A stretch of 50,506 nucleotides of DNA, taken from assembly GCA_020346185.1 (NCBI GenBank), contig CP070775.1, positions 2,131,923 through 2,182,428 on the forward strand, given 5' to 3'. Origin of the DNA: Betaproteobacteria bacterium (GTDB lineage: Bacteria > Pseudomonadota > Gammaproteobacteria > Burkholderiales > Eutrophovitaceae). Position numbers and translations under genes: made by a program. This document shows, one piece after another, positions 37,870 through 48,868 of this stretch. How positions within the stretch are numbered: position 1 is the first letter of the stretch; each line of letters begins with the position of its first letter. The notes below the pieces were generated by a model that was not told the DNA's origin, ran no database searches, and was given only the letters and a program-made list of their open reading frames with translations.

Positions 37870-38826
37870 ATGAGTCTGCGTAATGTTGTTGCCGTGATTG
37901 GTGCTGCTGTTTTTTTGCTCGCGGCCTGTGGCGAGAGGCAGCAGATGCTGTCAATTACCACTGGCGGTACCGGCGGAGTTTACTATCCGCTTGGCGGCGG
38001 GCTCGCCAATCTGCTGTCAGAGAAAATGCCTGGCGTTCAGGCCACCTCGGAAGTCACCGGCGGCTCGGTCGACAATCTCAAGCTTGTCGGCACCAATCAG
38101 GCAGACTTGGGCCTGACCATGGCCGACGCCGCATTCGATGCCTTGATAGGTCGCGACCGCTTCGACGGCAAGCCGTTACCGATTCGTACATTGGCCGTGT
38201 TGTACCCGAACCGTATGCATGCGGTGACCGTGCAGCAATCTGGCATACGGGATTTCAGCGAGCTTGCCGGCAAGCGGGTGTCGGTTGGATCGCCGGGAAG
38301 TGCCACCGAGTTGATGGCGGTGCGTGTACTCGAAGCCTATGGCCTCGACCAGTCAATCAGACGTGAACGGTTGTCAGCGGTCGAGTCAGTCAATGCGCTC
38401 AAGGACGGCAAGATCGACGCGTTCTTTTTCTGTGCCGGTCTTCCCACTGCGGCGGTCACCGATCTGGCGGCAACACCCGGGCTGACCCTACAACTGCTCG
38501 ATCACGCCGAGGCAGCGGAAAGGATGAACGCCAAATACGGGCCAATGTACACTGCGGGTAGTATTCCCAAAGAGGTCTACCCCGGCATGACCAACGACGC
38601 GAACAATGCCGATGTCTGGAATATTCTTTTTGCAAATGAGAGCATGCCAGACGGGCTGGTGCGCGATATTCTCACCATCATGTTCGACAATCGCGATGCG
38701 CTCGAGCTGGTCCATAAAGAAGCAGCCCAAATCAACTTGGAAAATCAGGCGCGCAAGCTCTCACCCGTTCCTTACCATCCGGCCGCGCTTGCTTTTTATC
38801 GCGAGCGCGGTATCGCGGTGGAATGA
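37870..38826 (+). CDS. TAXI-family TRAP transporter solute-binding lipoprotein
   Basis: A 318-residue periplasmic receptor of the TAXI type. The signal peptide ends in a lipobox (LLAAC, Cys about 20), so it is probably a lipoprotein. ITTGGTGGVYYPLGGG, the family signature, begins the mature domain, and SVGSPGSATELMA follows the hinge. TAXI receptors work with a fused TRAP permease, and one follows. The substrate is not known from sequence; characterised relatives bind glutamate or similar small acids, which cannot be carried over. A Shine-Dalgarno-like GTGAGG lies 8 bases upstream. Confidence 0.93.
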   Translation: MSLRNVVAVIGAAVFLLAACGERQQMLSITTGGTGGVYYPLGGGLANLLSEKMPGVQATSEVTGGSVDNLKLVGTNQADLGLTMADAAFDALIGRDRFDGKPLPIRTLAVLYPNRMHAVTVQQSGIRDFSELAGKRVSVGSPGSATELMAVRVLEAYGLDQSIRRERLSAVESVNALKDGKIDAFFFCAGLPTAAVTDLAATPGLTLQLLDHAEAAERMNAKYGPMYTAGSIPKEVYPGMTNDANNADVWNILFANESMPDGLVRDILTIMFDNRDALELVHKEAAQINLENQARKLSPVPYHPAALAFYRERGIAVE

Positions 38827-38853
38827 GTCCGTTCAGCCCGATCTGGCAAAACA

Positions 38854-40761
38854 ATGAGTGAGTCACAGGCAGGCGCACAACGGCTTGTCGAAGAGGAGGA
38901 AGGCGCCGCCGCGTCCCTGACCGGCTGGGCATGGTGGGCGGTCGCCGCACTGGCGATCCTTACTTCGCTGTTTCACCTCTATGCCGCTGCGCCTGACGTG
39001 GTTGTCTCGGCACCGGTGCTGCGCACGGTACATGTGGGGCTGATTCTGTCATTGTGTTTTCTTACTTTTCCGTTCTCGTCGCGCTACCACGGGCGTATTG
39101 CCTGGTGGGACTGGATATTGATGGGGGCCAGTGTTGGTGTGGCTGCCTATTTGATGGCTGGCGGAGATGCCCTTTATGACCGCGCAACTTCGCCGACCAG
39201 AGCCGATCTAATTGTTGGCGTCATTGCCATCGGCCTGGTACTTGAGGCGGTTAGGCGTGCATCTGGCTGGATCATGCCGACAGTTGTCGGTGCGTTTCTC
39301 GCGTATGCCTTGTTTGGCGCCTATCTTCCTGCGCCCTGGGGGCATCGCGGCTACGAAGTTGGTCGCATCGTCGGGCACATGGTGATTACGCTGGAAGGTA
39401 TTTATGGTTCCGCGGTCGCGGTGTCATCGACGCTGATCATTCTCTTCACCATATTCGGGGCATTTCTTGCCACTTCTGGCGCGGGGCGTTTCTTCATCGA
39501 TTTCTCAATCGCGGCGATGGGGCGGTCACGAAATGCGGCGGCACGCAGCGCCGTGATGTCTTCGTTCCTGCTTGGTGCCGCATCGGGCAGTGGCGTTGCG
39601 ACGACGGTGACGATCGGTTCAGTCGCCCATCCGATGCTGAGCAAAGCGGGCTATCCGAAAGATCCCGCCGGCGGACTGCTGTCGGCCGGTGGACTCGGTG
39701 CCATCTTGTGTCCACCGATTATGGGTGCTGCCGCATTCCTGATCGCCGAGTATTTGAACGTTCCCTACCTTGAAGTCCTGCGCATGGCGGTCCTGCCGGC
39801 CTGCCTGTACTACTTGTCGTTGTTCTACATGGTGGGTATTGATGGGCGCCGCTTTGGCAGCAGCACCGTGCAGGCGGAGTCGACAGGCAGTGCCTGGTAC
39901 CACCTTGGTCAGCACGGCTACTACTTCCTGCCGCTGATCGCCATTGTCGCCATGTTGCTCGTTGGACGCTCGGCCAGCATGGCGGTGTTCTGGGCGATTT
40001 TGGTGGCCTATGCGGTGAGCTTTATCCGGCCTGAGTCGAGGCTCAATCCGCCGCGTTTGGGGCGGGCACTCGCCGCAGGTTCAACGGGCGTGGTCAATGT
40101 TGCTGTGACCTGTGCCGCGGCCGGCATTATTGTCGGCGTCGTCACGCTTACCGGACTCGGGCAGAAGTTCTCGTCCATCGTGGTCGGTTATGCCGGCGGC
40201 AGCCTGTTCCTGACTGCCACATACACCGCGCTGGTGGTGTGGGTGGTGGGCCTGGCGGTACCGGTTACCGCTTCCTACATCATTTGCGCGGTGATTGCGG
40301 CGCCCGCATTGGAACAGGTCGGCGTGCCCAAATACGCGGCGCACATGTTCATTTTCTATTACGCGGTTTTGTCCGAAGTATCGCCACCGACCGCGTTGTC
40401 GCCGTTTGCCGCCGCGGCCATTACCGGGGGCAATCCGTATCGAACGACGTTGCAGGCATGGAAATACACTTTGCCCGCTTTTATCGTGCCGTTCATGTTT
40501 GTTCTCAGTCCTGAAGGGACCGGACTGCTTCTGAAGGGCTCGCCCGCGTCGATCGCGCTAACAACCGCCACGGCTGCCATCGGCATTATCGGGCTGGCGG
40601 CCGGGGCACAGAACTGGTTGCGACAGGAAACGCTGTTGCATGAGCGCATAATGCTGGTTGTCGGTGGTTTGTTGCTGACCTACCCGGGTTTGACAACAGA
40701 CGCGGCTGGTTTTGTCATTATGTTTGTTGCGGGGGGATTGCATTGGTTGCGCACACGGTAA
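38854..40761 (+). CDS. TRAP transporter fused permease (4TM-12TM, TAXI type)
   Basis: A 635-residue inner membrane protein with about 17-18 hydrophobic segments. The N-terminal part resembles the small DctQ subunit and the main part the DctM-like permease. Motifs include AAASGSGVATTVTIG (around residue 240), GGLGAILCPPIMGAAAFLIAE and SEVSPPTALSPFAAAAI. Such permeases use a sodium or proton gradient. It lies 27 bases after the TAXI gene in the same frame. The stop is 19 bases inside the next gene. The length is slightly shorter than many fused TAXI permeases. Confidence 0.93.
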   Translation: MSESQAGAQRLVEEEEGAAASLTGWAWWAVAALAILTSLFHLYAAAPDVVVSAPVLRTVHVGLILSLCFLTFPFSSRYHGRIAWWDWILMGASVGVAAYLMAGGDALYDRATSPTRADLIVGVIAIGLVLEAVRRASGWIMPTVVGAFLAYALFGAYLPAPWGHRGYEVGRIVGHMVITLEGIYGSAVAVSSTLIILFTIFGAFLATSGAGRFFIDFSIAAMGRSRNAAARSAVMSSFLLGAASGSGVATTVTIGSVAHPMLSKAGYPKDPAGGLLSAGGLGAILCPPIMGAAAFLIAEYLNVPYLEVLRMAVLPACLYYLSLFYMVGIDGRRFGSSTVQAESTGSAWYHLGQHGYYFLPLIAIVAMLLVGRSASMAVFWAILVAYAVSFIRPESRLNPPRLGRALAAGSTGVVNVAVTCAAAGIIVGVVTLTGLGQKFSSIVVGYAGGSLFLTATYTALVVWVVGLAVPVTASYIICAVIAAPALEQVGVPKYAAHMFIFYYAVLSEVSPPTALSPFAAAAITGGNPYRTTLQAWKYTLPAFIVPFMFVLSPEGTGLLLKGSPASIALTTATAAIGIIGLAAGAQNWLRQETLLHERIMLVVGGLLLTYPGLTTDAAGFVIMFVAGGLHWLRTR

Positions 40762-41237
40762 CAGCGCAGCAAGCTGGCGGCGATTTCGACGCCTTATATC
40801 GGGCGCCCTTTGCCGTATTGGGAATTCGCACCCAAGGTGAATCGCTTGCTGGTGTCGACTATCTGCCGCTCGATGTTGCGCCGGCCGAACCAAAGAACCG
40901 CTTTGCGCGCGAAGTTATCCGGCAGATCGAATCGTATCTGACCGACCCTTGTTTTCATTTCGACCTTCCCCTGCGTATTGAGGGCAGTCACTTTCGCCGG
41001 CGCGTCTGGCAGGTAATGTGTAGCATACCGCCGGGACAGACGCTCACCTACGGCGAGGTGGCGCGACGCGTTGATTCAGCTGCCCGCGCAGTCGGGGGTG
41101 CATGCGGGGACAACAAGATCCCGCTCGTGATTCCCTGTCATCGTGTCGTTGCCCGCAATGGTATTGGCGGATTCATGCACACCAGCGGCGATCGCGAAAC
41201 CGGTATAAAGCGTTGGCTGCTTGCGCATGAAAGATAA
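40743..41237 (+). CDS. ogt: Methylated-DNA-protein cysteine methyltransferase (Ogt/AGT type)
   Basis: A 164-residue suicide repair protein that removes O6-alkyl groups from guanine. The C-terminal domain has FRRRVWQVMCSIPPGQTLTYGEVA, and the PCHR motif gives the acceptor Cys132. The start appears to be a TTG at 40743 inside the end of the TRAP gene; later starts would damage the N-terminal domain, which is divergent. Both the active site and helix-turn-helix are complete, so it should be active, although an alkyltransferase-like role is excluded only because cysteine is present. It overlaps xerD by about 11 bases. Confidence 0.85.
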   Translation: MVAHTVTAQQAGGDFDALYRAPFAVLGIRTQGESLAGVDYLPLDVAPAEPKNRFAREVIRQIESYLTDPCFHFDLPLRIEGSHFRRRVWQVMCSIPPGQTLTYGEVARRVDSAARAVGGACGDNKIPLVIPCHRVVARNGIGGFMHTSGDRETGIKRWLLAHER

Positions 41238-42123
41238 CTCCGCTTTGCTCGATGAATTCTGCGACGCGCTGTGGCTCGAGGACGGTTTGTCGCGTAACTC
41301 TCTTGACAGTTACCGTCGCGACTTGCGAATTTTCTCTGAATGGCTCGGCGAGTCGCAGGGAAAACCTTTGCTCGTGGCCGAGCACAGCGATCTGTTGGCC
41401 TATCTTGCCAAGCGCTTCGAGAACAAAATCAAACCGCGCTCTGCAGCGCGCATGCTTTCCAGTCTCAAGCGTTTCTATCGTTACCTGCATCGTGAAGGGC
41501 GCATCGGCATCGATCCCAGTCTGCAAATCGACACTCCCAAGTTGCCGCGTGGTCTGCCCGGCGTACTGACTGAAGACGACGTGCAAGCGCTCATCATGGC
41601 GCCCAACGTGCGCACCGCGCTTGGGCTGCGTGACCGCGCGATGCTCGAAACACTCTATGCCAGCGGCCTGCGCGTTTCGGAACTCGTATCGTTGACCATC
41701 TCGCAACTCAATCAGGACGCCGGTGTGCTGCGCGTTCTCGGCAAGGGAGCGAAGGAGCGCTTGGTCCCGCTTGGCGAGGAAGCACTCGATTGGATTCACC
41801 GCTATCTGGTGCGGGCACGGCCACAACTGCTGGGTGCGCGTAGCTGCGACGCGCTGTTTGTTACGGCGCGCGCCCAAGCCATGACCAGGCAGGCCTTCTG
41901 GAGTTTGATCAAGCGCTACACAGAGGTGTCGGGCATACGCAAAGCAGTTTCGCCACACACATTGCGCCACGCCTTCGCAACCCATTTGCTCAACCACGGT
42001 GCTGATTTGCGCGCTGTGCAGATGCTGCTCGGGCACACCGACATCTCAACCACCCAGATTTACACTCATGTTGCACGCGAGCGGCTCAAGGAACTGCACG
42101 CCAGGCACCACCCGCGCGGCTGA
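41227..42123 (+). CDS. xerD: Tyrosine recombinase XerD
   Basis: A 298-residue tyrosine recombinase that resolves chromosome dimers at dif with XerC and FtsK. The catalytic residues Arg149, Lys (GKGAKER, about 173), His244, Arg247, His270 and Tyr279 are all present, nearly at E. coli XerD numbers. The N-terminal SAM-like domain starts near LLDEFCDALWLEDGLS. The ATG at 41227 gives the same length as E. coli XerD; a TTG two codons earlier is also open. XerC is the alternative, but length and numbering suit XerD. No integron or phage context is seen. Confidence 0.93.
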   Translation: MKDNSALLDEFCDALWLEDGLSRNSLDSYRRDLRIFSEWLGESQGKPLLVAEHSDLLAYLAKRFENKIKPRSAARMLSSLKRFYRYLHREGRIGIDPSLQIDTPKLPRGLPGVLTEDDVQALIMAPNVRTALGLRDRAMLETLYASGLRVSELVSLTISQLNQDAGVLRVLGKGAKERLVPLGEEALDWIHRYLVRARPQLLGARSCDALFVTARAQAMTRQAFWSLIKRYTEVSGIRKAVSPHTLRHAFATHLLNHGADLRAVQMLLGHTDISTTQIYTHVARERLKELHARHHPRG

Positions 42124-42135
42124 GGGGCGCTGACG

Positions 42136-42789
42136 TTGTCGAGTTTTGCTTTGATCCTGTGCGGCTTCCTCATCGGCTCGATCTCGTTTGCCGTAGTCGT
42201 TAGCCGTCTGATGGGTTTGCCCGATCCGCACGACTATGGATCAGGGAATCCGGGCGCAACCAACGTGTTGCGCACCGGCAACAAGGCGGCAGCGGTGCTT
42301 ACATTGGTGGGTGACGCTGCAAAAGGCGGTGTTGCCCTGTGGCTTGCACAGCGCCTCGTATCAGGGGGGGTAATTGTGCCGGTCTTGTCAAGTGAGTTCG
42401 TGCTCGCCGCCGTTGCCTTGGCCGCCTTCCTCGGGCATTTGTATCCAGTCTATTATGGTTTCAGCGGCGGCAAAGGGGTTGCAACCACCGCCGGGATCCT
42501 GTTCGTCATGAGCCCGTTGATGGCCGCAGTGGTTTTCGGCGTATGGCTTATCGTCGCGCTGCTATCGCGTTACTCGTCGCTGGCTTCAATCAGTGCGGCG
42601 TTGACCGCTGTGATAGCTGCTGCTGCCGTGTTTGGAAAATCCTGGTACACGCTGGCGGTGGTGTGCATGACGTTGCTGCTGCTGTGGCGTCACCGCGCCA
42701 ACATAATGAGACTTCGCGCCGGAACGGAAAGCCGAATTCGGCTCGGCGGGTCGCGCCGAGCGCCGCCGTCAGGTGATGGCGGGCAGTGA
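42136..42789 (+). CDS. plsY: Acyl-phosphate glycerol-3-phosphate acyltransferase PlsY
   Basis: A 217-residue inner membrane enzyme making lysophosphatidic acid from acyl-phosphate and glycerol 3-phosphate. It has about five hydrophobic segments and the motifs [21 protein letters not shown], and [20 protein letters not shown]. Start is TTG at 42136 (with GGGGCGC before it), because no ATG lies before the first helix. It lies 12 bases after xerD in the same frame and converges on tsaD with a 21-base overlap. The C-terminal tail is arginine-rich. Confidence 0.95.
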   Translation: MSSFALILCGFLIGSISFAVVVSRLMGLPDPHDYGSGNPGATNVLRTGNKAAAVLTLVGDAAKGGVALWLAQRLVSGGVIVPVLSSEFVLAAVALAAFLGHLYPVYYGFSGGKGVATTAGILFVMSPLMAAVVFGVWLIVALLSRYSSLASISAALTAVIAAAAVFGKSWYTLAVVCMTLLLLWRHRANIMRLRAGTESRIRLGGSRRAPPSGDGGQ

Positions 42790-43800
42790 GTCGAGATCCC
42801 AGCGCGGCCGCGCGCTAAAGGGACACGCGCCGGTTCGGCCATGTTTGATGCGCATGGCGCCGGCCAGAGCAACCATGGCGGCGTTGTCGGTGCACAGTTC
42901 AATCGGCGGATAGAAAACGCGAAAACCGGCCTTGCTGGCCGCAGCATCGATGCGGCTGCGCAATCGGCGGTTGGCGCCAACTCCGCCGGCGATGACCAGT
43001 TGTGACATCGCAGTCGTGTTGATGGCGCGTAAGCATTTCGATGTCAGCACATCGACAATGGCCTCTTGAAAGCCGGCAGCTATGTCCGCCTTGTCCTGTT
43101 GCGAACACTCCGCAGCACCATCGCCAAGTTGTCGTGTCAGGGTAAGCACAGCGGTCTTCAGTCCACTGAAGCTGAAATCGAGGTTGTCCTGGTCTAGCAT
43201 CGGCCGCGGCAGCCTGAAGCGCGCCGCATTACCGGACTGCGCGAGCTGGGCCAGCGCCGGCCCGCCGGGGTATGGTAGCCCCAGCAGCTTGGCTGTTTTG
43301 TCGAATGCTTCCCCGGCCGCATCGTCTCGCGTCTCGCCCAGCAGTTCGTAGTCTCCTGCAGCTTTGACCGCCATCAACTGTGTGTGGCCGCCGGAGACCA
43401 GCAGGGCGACGAAGGGGAAGTCGGGTGCCGGGCTGGACAGCAGCGGCGAGAGCAAATGCGCTTCCAGATGGTGAATGCCCACTAACCGAATTGACAAGGC
43501 GTAAGCGAGGGCCGAGGCTACCGAAGCACCAACCAGCAGAGCGCCGGCGAGTCCTGGTCCCTGAGTGTAGGCGATGCCGCCGAGGTCGTTGACGCTGCAT
43601 CCGTGCTGCAAGAGTAGGGAACGGATCATCGGTAGCAGGCGCCGAATATGATCGCGCGATGCCAGTTCCGGAACCACGCCGCCGTACTCGGCGTGCAGAG
43701 CTACTTGTGAATGAACGGTATGGCCGAGCAGGCCGGAGTCCGTCTCGTAAAGTGCAACGCCGGTCTCATCGCAGGAGCTTTCAATTCCTAAAATAAGCAC
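42769..43800 (-). CDS. tsaD: tRNA threonylcarbamoyladenosine synthase subunit TsaD
   Basis: A 343-residue member of the Kae1/TsaD family that makes t6A37 of ANN-decoding tRNAs with TsaB, TsaC and TsaE. The metal ligands are His111 and His115 in HHLEAH. ESSCDET starts the ASKHA fold and VSGGHTQL and [10 protein letters not shown] are in place. The start is GTG at 43800. It overlaps plsY at the 3' end and lies divergent from rpsU, as in many proteobacteria. In the HHLEAH motif the usual glycine is alanine; the metal ligands are kept. Confidence 0.95.
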   Translation of the reverse strand: MLILGIESSCDETGVALYETDSGLLGHTVHSQVALHAEYGGVVPELASRDHIRRLLPMIRSLLLQHGCSVNDLGGIAYTQGPGLAGALLVGASVASALAYALSIRLVGIHHLEAHLLSPLLSSPAPDFPFVALLVSGGHTQLMAVKAAGDYELLGETRDDAAGEAFDKTAKLLGLPYPGGPALAQLAQSGNAARFRLPRPMLDQDNLDFSFSGLKTAVLTLTRQLGDGAAECSQQDKADIAAGFQEAIVDVLTSKCLRAINTTAMSQLVIAGGVGANRRLRSRIDAAASKAGFRVFYPPIELCTDNAAMVALAGAMRIKHGRTGACPFSARPRWDLDSLPAIT

Positions 43801-43916
43801 GTTTTGAGGCTACTGTGGCCGAGCCAGTTCTGATTTGCAAGTCAGGCAATTTTATTGTTAAACTGATCGGCTTTAGAAAAATCTGAGCATTCAGCTTTCA
43901 TAAAGATTAACTAACT

Positions 43917-44129
43917 ATGCCGACAGTTCGAGTCAAGGAAAACGAGCCGTTTGAAGTCGCGTTGCGGCGTTTCAAGCGCACGGTGGAAAAGACCGGCTTG
44001 CTCACAGAGTTGCGCGCGCGCGAGTTTTACGAGAAGCCTACCGCCGAGCGTAAACGCAAGCATGCGGCGGCCGTCAAGCGCCATCACAAAAGGCTTCGCA
44101 GCCAGGTCTTGCCGCCCAAAATGTACTGA
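43917..44129 (+). CDS. rpsU: 30S ribosomal protein S21
   Basis: A 70-residue basic ribosomal protein with the usual [21 protein letters not shown] start and KRHHKRLR core. S21 is needed for early steps of initiation. The stop codon lies within a 15-base tandem duplication. It is the first gene of the classical rpsU-dnaG-rpoD macromolecular synthesis set, here with a yqeY-like gene and a terminator inserted. It lies 116 bases divergent from tsaD; TTGCAA (43835-43840) is a possible -35. Confidence 0.98.
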   Translation: MPTVRVKENEPFEVALRRFKRTVEKTGLLTELRAREFYEKPTAERKRKHAAAVKRHHKRLRSQVLPPKMY

Positions 44130-44150
44130 ACCGCGATGTACTGAACCGCG
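44121..44150 (+). repeat. 15-base tandem duplication over the rpsU stop codon
   Basis: ATGTACTGAACCGCG occurs twice head to tail (44121-44135, 44136-44150). The first copy supplies the last two codons and stop of rpsU; the second copy repeats them outside the gene. Confidence 0.95.
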
Positions 44151-44171
44151 CTCGTAGCACTGCATCAATCG

Positions 44172-44211
44172 AACGGTGAGTGGCTGTCGGTCATTCACCG
44201 TTTTGTTTTTT
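44172..44211 (+). terminator. Rho-independent terminator after rpsU
   Basis: An 11-base stem with one G-T pair (AACGGTGAGTG/CATTCACCGTT) and a 9-base loop is followed by TTTTGTTTTTT. It separates rpsU from the following yqeY-like gene. Confidence 0.9.
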
Positions 44212-44320
44212 CCAAGTCTCGCATATTGCGCTTGTTTGTCCGATCCGGATTTTCCGGGCAGTGCGCGCCGCACAGACTTGAACACTCGTTAGTTTCGCAG
44301 TCTAAGCGCAAGAGAATCGC

Positions 44321-44767
44321 ATGGGGCTCAAGACGCAAATAAATGAAGACATGAAGGTGGCGATGCGTGCCAAAGAGGCGCGGCGCTTGTCCGTAATCCG
44401 CTTGCTGCTGGCCGCTATCAAGCAACGCGAGGTAGACGAGCGCGAGATTCTCGACGATCAGCAGATCATCCGAGTGATCGAAAAAATGATCAAGCAGCGA
44501 CGCGAATCGGTCGCCCAGTACGAGAAAGCATCGCGTACCGACCTCGTCGAGGCAGAAAACTTCGAACTCGGTGTGCTCCAGGCTTACCTGCCGCAACCGT
44601 TTACTGAGGTGGAGATCGAGGCTGCGGTCGCGGCGGCAGTGACTGAATCCGGCGCAAAGAGCGTGCGCGACATGGGCAAGGTCATGGCTATACTCAAATC
44701 GAAACTGGCTGGTCGCGCCGACATGGCGGCCGTTTCGGCACTGGTAAAGGGGAGTCTGGGCAACTGA
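44321..44767 (+). CDS. GatB/YqeY domain protein
   Basis: A 148-residue, mostly helical cytoplasmic protein of the YqeY family, which resembles the tail domain of GatB but has no ligase core. Visible features are LRLLLAAIKQREVDERE-like helices, ESVAQYEKASRTDL, LQAYLPQPFTE and MGKVMAILKSKLAGRADM. A link to tRNA-dependent amidation has been suggested from homology only. Rpsu-yqeY-dnaG neighbourhood is recurrent. ATG at 44321 has only a weak upstream purine stretch (AAGAGAA). Confidence 0.92.
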   Translation: MGLKTQINEDMKVAMRAKEARRLSVIRLLLAAIKQREVDEREILDDQQIIRVIEKMIKQRRESVAQYEKASRTDLVEAENFELGVLQAYLPQPFTEVEIEAAVAAAVTESGAKSVRDMGKVMAILKSKLAGRADMAAVSALVKGSLGN

Positions 44768-44837
44768 CCGCCTGAGATCGAGCCGTTGGAGTCTTTGCTC
44801 TGCGCGATGCCGATCGGCTGGCCGGACCATTCTCGCC

Positions 44838-44848
44838 TATAATTAAAG
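44838..44848 (+). promoter_or_regulatory. -10 element of the dnaG promoter
   Basis: TATAATTAAAG starts at 44838, about 100 bases before the dnaG ATG, with a perfect TATAAT. The -35 region (about 44815-44821, CGGCTG) is weak. The same 11 bases occur before rpoD. Confidence 0.55.
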
Positions 44849-44939
44849 CCGTGTTGCCGGTCAGCGTCAGCGTGAGCTGTCTGTCCGGAATGCACCGCCT
44901 TACTAGAACAACCTACGGGGCAAGCCGGGCGCAGAGGAG

Positions 44940-46715
44940 ATGATTCCGCACGCTTTCATTGAGGACCTTCTGGCACGGGTAGATGTGGTCGACGTCGTTG
45001 AGTCCCATGTCCCGCTCAAACGTTCCGGATCCAATTTCTCCGCCCGCTGTCCGTTCCACAACGAGAAAACACCCTCCTTTACGGTGAGCCAGACCAAGCA
45101 GTTCTATCACTGCTTTGGTTGCGGTGCGCACGGCACGGCCATTTCGTTTCTCATGGAATACCAGGGCATGGGATACGTCGATGCGGTCAAGGAACTCGCC
45201 GCCCGCGTCGGGATGACAGTGCCTGAAAGCGACCGGCGGCAGAACAAGCCGGCTGGCGCGGGCGAAGACCTGTTTGGTGTCGTGGCTCGAGCAGCGCGCT
45301 TCTACAAGCAATCGCTTAAGCACTCCGACCGCGCCATTGCCTATCTGAAGGGTCGTGGCCTGAGCGGCGAGATTGCCGCCCGCTTCGGGTTGGGTTACGC
45401 ACCCGATGGCTGGCGGGCGTTGCAGACCGAATTCGATGACTATGCAACCTCGAAGGCGCTGGTGACCGCAGGCCTAGTAGTAGAGGGCAACGAGGGCCGT
45501 CGCTATGACCGTTTTCGCGATCGTGTGCTGTTTCCGATCCATAACCAGCGCGGAGACATCATCGGCTTCGGTGGCCGCATTATCGATCGGGGTGAGCCCA
45601 AGTACCTGAATTCGCCGGAAACGCCGCTGTTCGAGAAGGGGCAAGAGCTATATGGCCTGGGCCAAGCGCGAGCCGGCATTCGTCGCACCGGAACAGTTCT
45701 GGTTGTTGAGGGCTACATGGATGTTGTTGCGCTGGCGCAGGCAGGTGTCGACTATGCGGTAGCTACGCTCGGAACATCGACAACGCCCTCACAAGTCCGC
45801 AAGCTGCTCAGACAAGCCGATTGCGTGGTCTTCTGCTTCGACGCTGACGCCGCAGGGCAGCGTGCTGCCTGGCGGGCACTGGAGCACAGCCTTGGGCAGC
45901 TGATGGACGGACGGCGCATCGCGTTTCTTTTTCTGCCCGAGGGTGAAGACCCCGACAGTTTCGTGCGTGCTCAAGGCAAGGACGCCTTCGAAGCCCTGCT
46001 GGCGAAAGCGCAGCCGTTGTCTGAGTTCATGATTCACGAACTCGCGGCGCGGGTCGACATGGGCAGTGCCGAAGGCAGGGCCAAGTTCCTGCAGGACGCG
46101 AAACCGTTACTGGTCGAAATCAAGGCGCCGATGCTCTCGTTGGTGCTGCGTAAGCGCGTTGCCGAGCTTGGCGGCGTATCGCAGGCGGAACTCGATGCAC
46201 GCTACGGAATCAAAATGCGCTCAGGGGCGTCCGCGCCGCAACGACAGGTGGCAAAAAAGCCCTCGGTGCTTCGTCACTTGGCAGAAATGCTGCTGGTTTT
46301 GCCGGAATTGGCGCTGTTGGCGGACATTGAGCAGTTCAGGGCGTTCTCGTCGGTTGCCGCCCCCGAGTTCTCGCAAGCGGAGGTGGATCTGGTACTTGCG
46401 CTGCTTGAGATCGGCAGTGACAACCCCAACGTGAGGGCTATTGGGGAGCGTTTTCGAGGCAGTCCGTTAGAGTCGCTCGTCGGAAGCTATCAGACCGCTG
46501 GTGTCTTAGCATGGAAGGGTCGTGAATTGGACCGTGAAGCCCTCAGGGCGGATTTTCTCGGCGCTTGGCGCGGCATAGAGCAGCGTCTGAGCAAGGCACG
46601 CATTGACGCCTTGCTACAGAAAAGTCGCACAGGCAGCCTCACCAATGAGGACAAGGCGCTATACCGGCAATTGATGCGTGGCGGCGGCACGGTTGATCAG
46701 GCGCCGCTTACGTGA
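44940..46715 (+). CDS. dnaG: DNA primase DnaG
   Basis: A 591-residue primase that makes RNA primers for replication, recruited by DnaB. The CHC2 zinc finger has Cys37, His40, Cys58 and Cys61. The TOPRIM core shows EGYMDVVAL (about 257-265) and DADAAG. The C-terminal helicase-binding part (about 430-591) is less conserved. The ATG at 44940 has AGAGGA before it. DciA in this window is the likely loader for the DnaB partner. Confidence 0.98.
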   Translation: MIPHAFIEDLLARVDVVDVVESHVPLKRSGSNFSARCPFHNEKTPSFTVSQTKQFYHCFGCGAHGTAISFLMEYQGMGYVDAVKELAARVGMTVPESDRRQNKPAGAGEDLFGVVARAARFYKQSLKHSDRAIAYLKGRGLSGEIAARFGLGYAPDGWRALQTEFDDYATSKALVTAGLVVEGNEGRRYDRFRDRVLFPIHNQRGDIIGFGGRIIDRGEPKYLNSPETPLFEKGQELYGLGQARAGIRRTGTVLVVEGYMDVVALAQAGVDYAVATLGTSTTPSQVRKLLRQADCVVFCFDADAAGQRAAWRALEHSLGQLMDGRRIAFLFLPEGEDPDSFVRAQGKDAFEALLAKAQPLSEFMIHELAARVDMGSAEGRAKFLQDAKPLLVEIKAPMLSLVLRKRVAELGGVSQAELDARYGIKMRSGASAPQRQVAKKPSVLRHLAEMLLVLPELALLADIEQFRAFSSVAAPEFSQAEVDLVLALLEIGSDNPNVRAIGERFRGSPLESLVGSYQTAGVLAWKGRELDREALRADFLGAWRGIEQRLSKARIDALLQKSRTGSLTNEDKALYRQLMRGGGTVDQAPLT

Positions 46716-46727
46716 ATACAGGCAGCG

Positions 46728-46761
46728 GTGAACAAAGCTGCTCCTCGCGGTATAATTAAAG
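46728..46761 (+). promoter_or_regulatory. Probable promoter of rpoD
   Basis: TATAATTAAAG at 46751-46761 has a perfect -10. GTGAAC (46728-46733) at a 17-base spacing matches the -35 consensus at three of six positions. It lies 100 bases before the rpoD ATG, shortly after the dnaG stop. Confidence 0.55.
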
Positions 46762-46861
46762 GTTATTTTTGCCGCGGCTTGGCCGGCGGCAATTCTCATA
46801 TGTTCCCTTAAATCGTTAAATCGTTGTTACAACTAAATCCAAATTTAGAGGTTTGAAATAC

Positions 46862-48808
<1,947 letters not shown>

Positions 48809-48824
48809 CCTGAAATGTGTTAGA

Positions 48825-48854
48825 AAGCCGGCCAGATCCCTGGTCGGCTTTTTT
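48825..48854 (+). terminator. Rho-independent terminator after rpoD
   Basis: A 9-base stem with one G-T pair (AAGCCGGCC/GGTCGGCTT), 8-base loop, and six T residues, 16 bases past the rpoD stop and directly before the tRNA gene. Confidence 0.92.
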
Positions 48855-48868
48855 GTTGTGCAGACGGT

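Noticed and set aside
41173..42036. Minus-strand frame of 287 codons opposite xerD
   Set aside because: XerD has all catalytic residues; the antisense product has no recognisable features.
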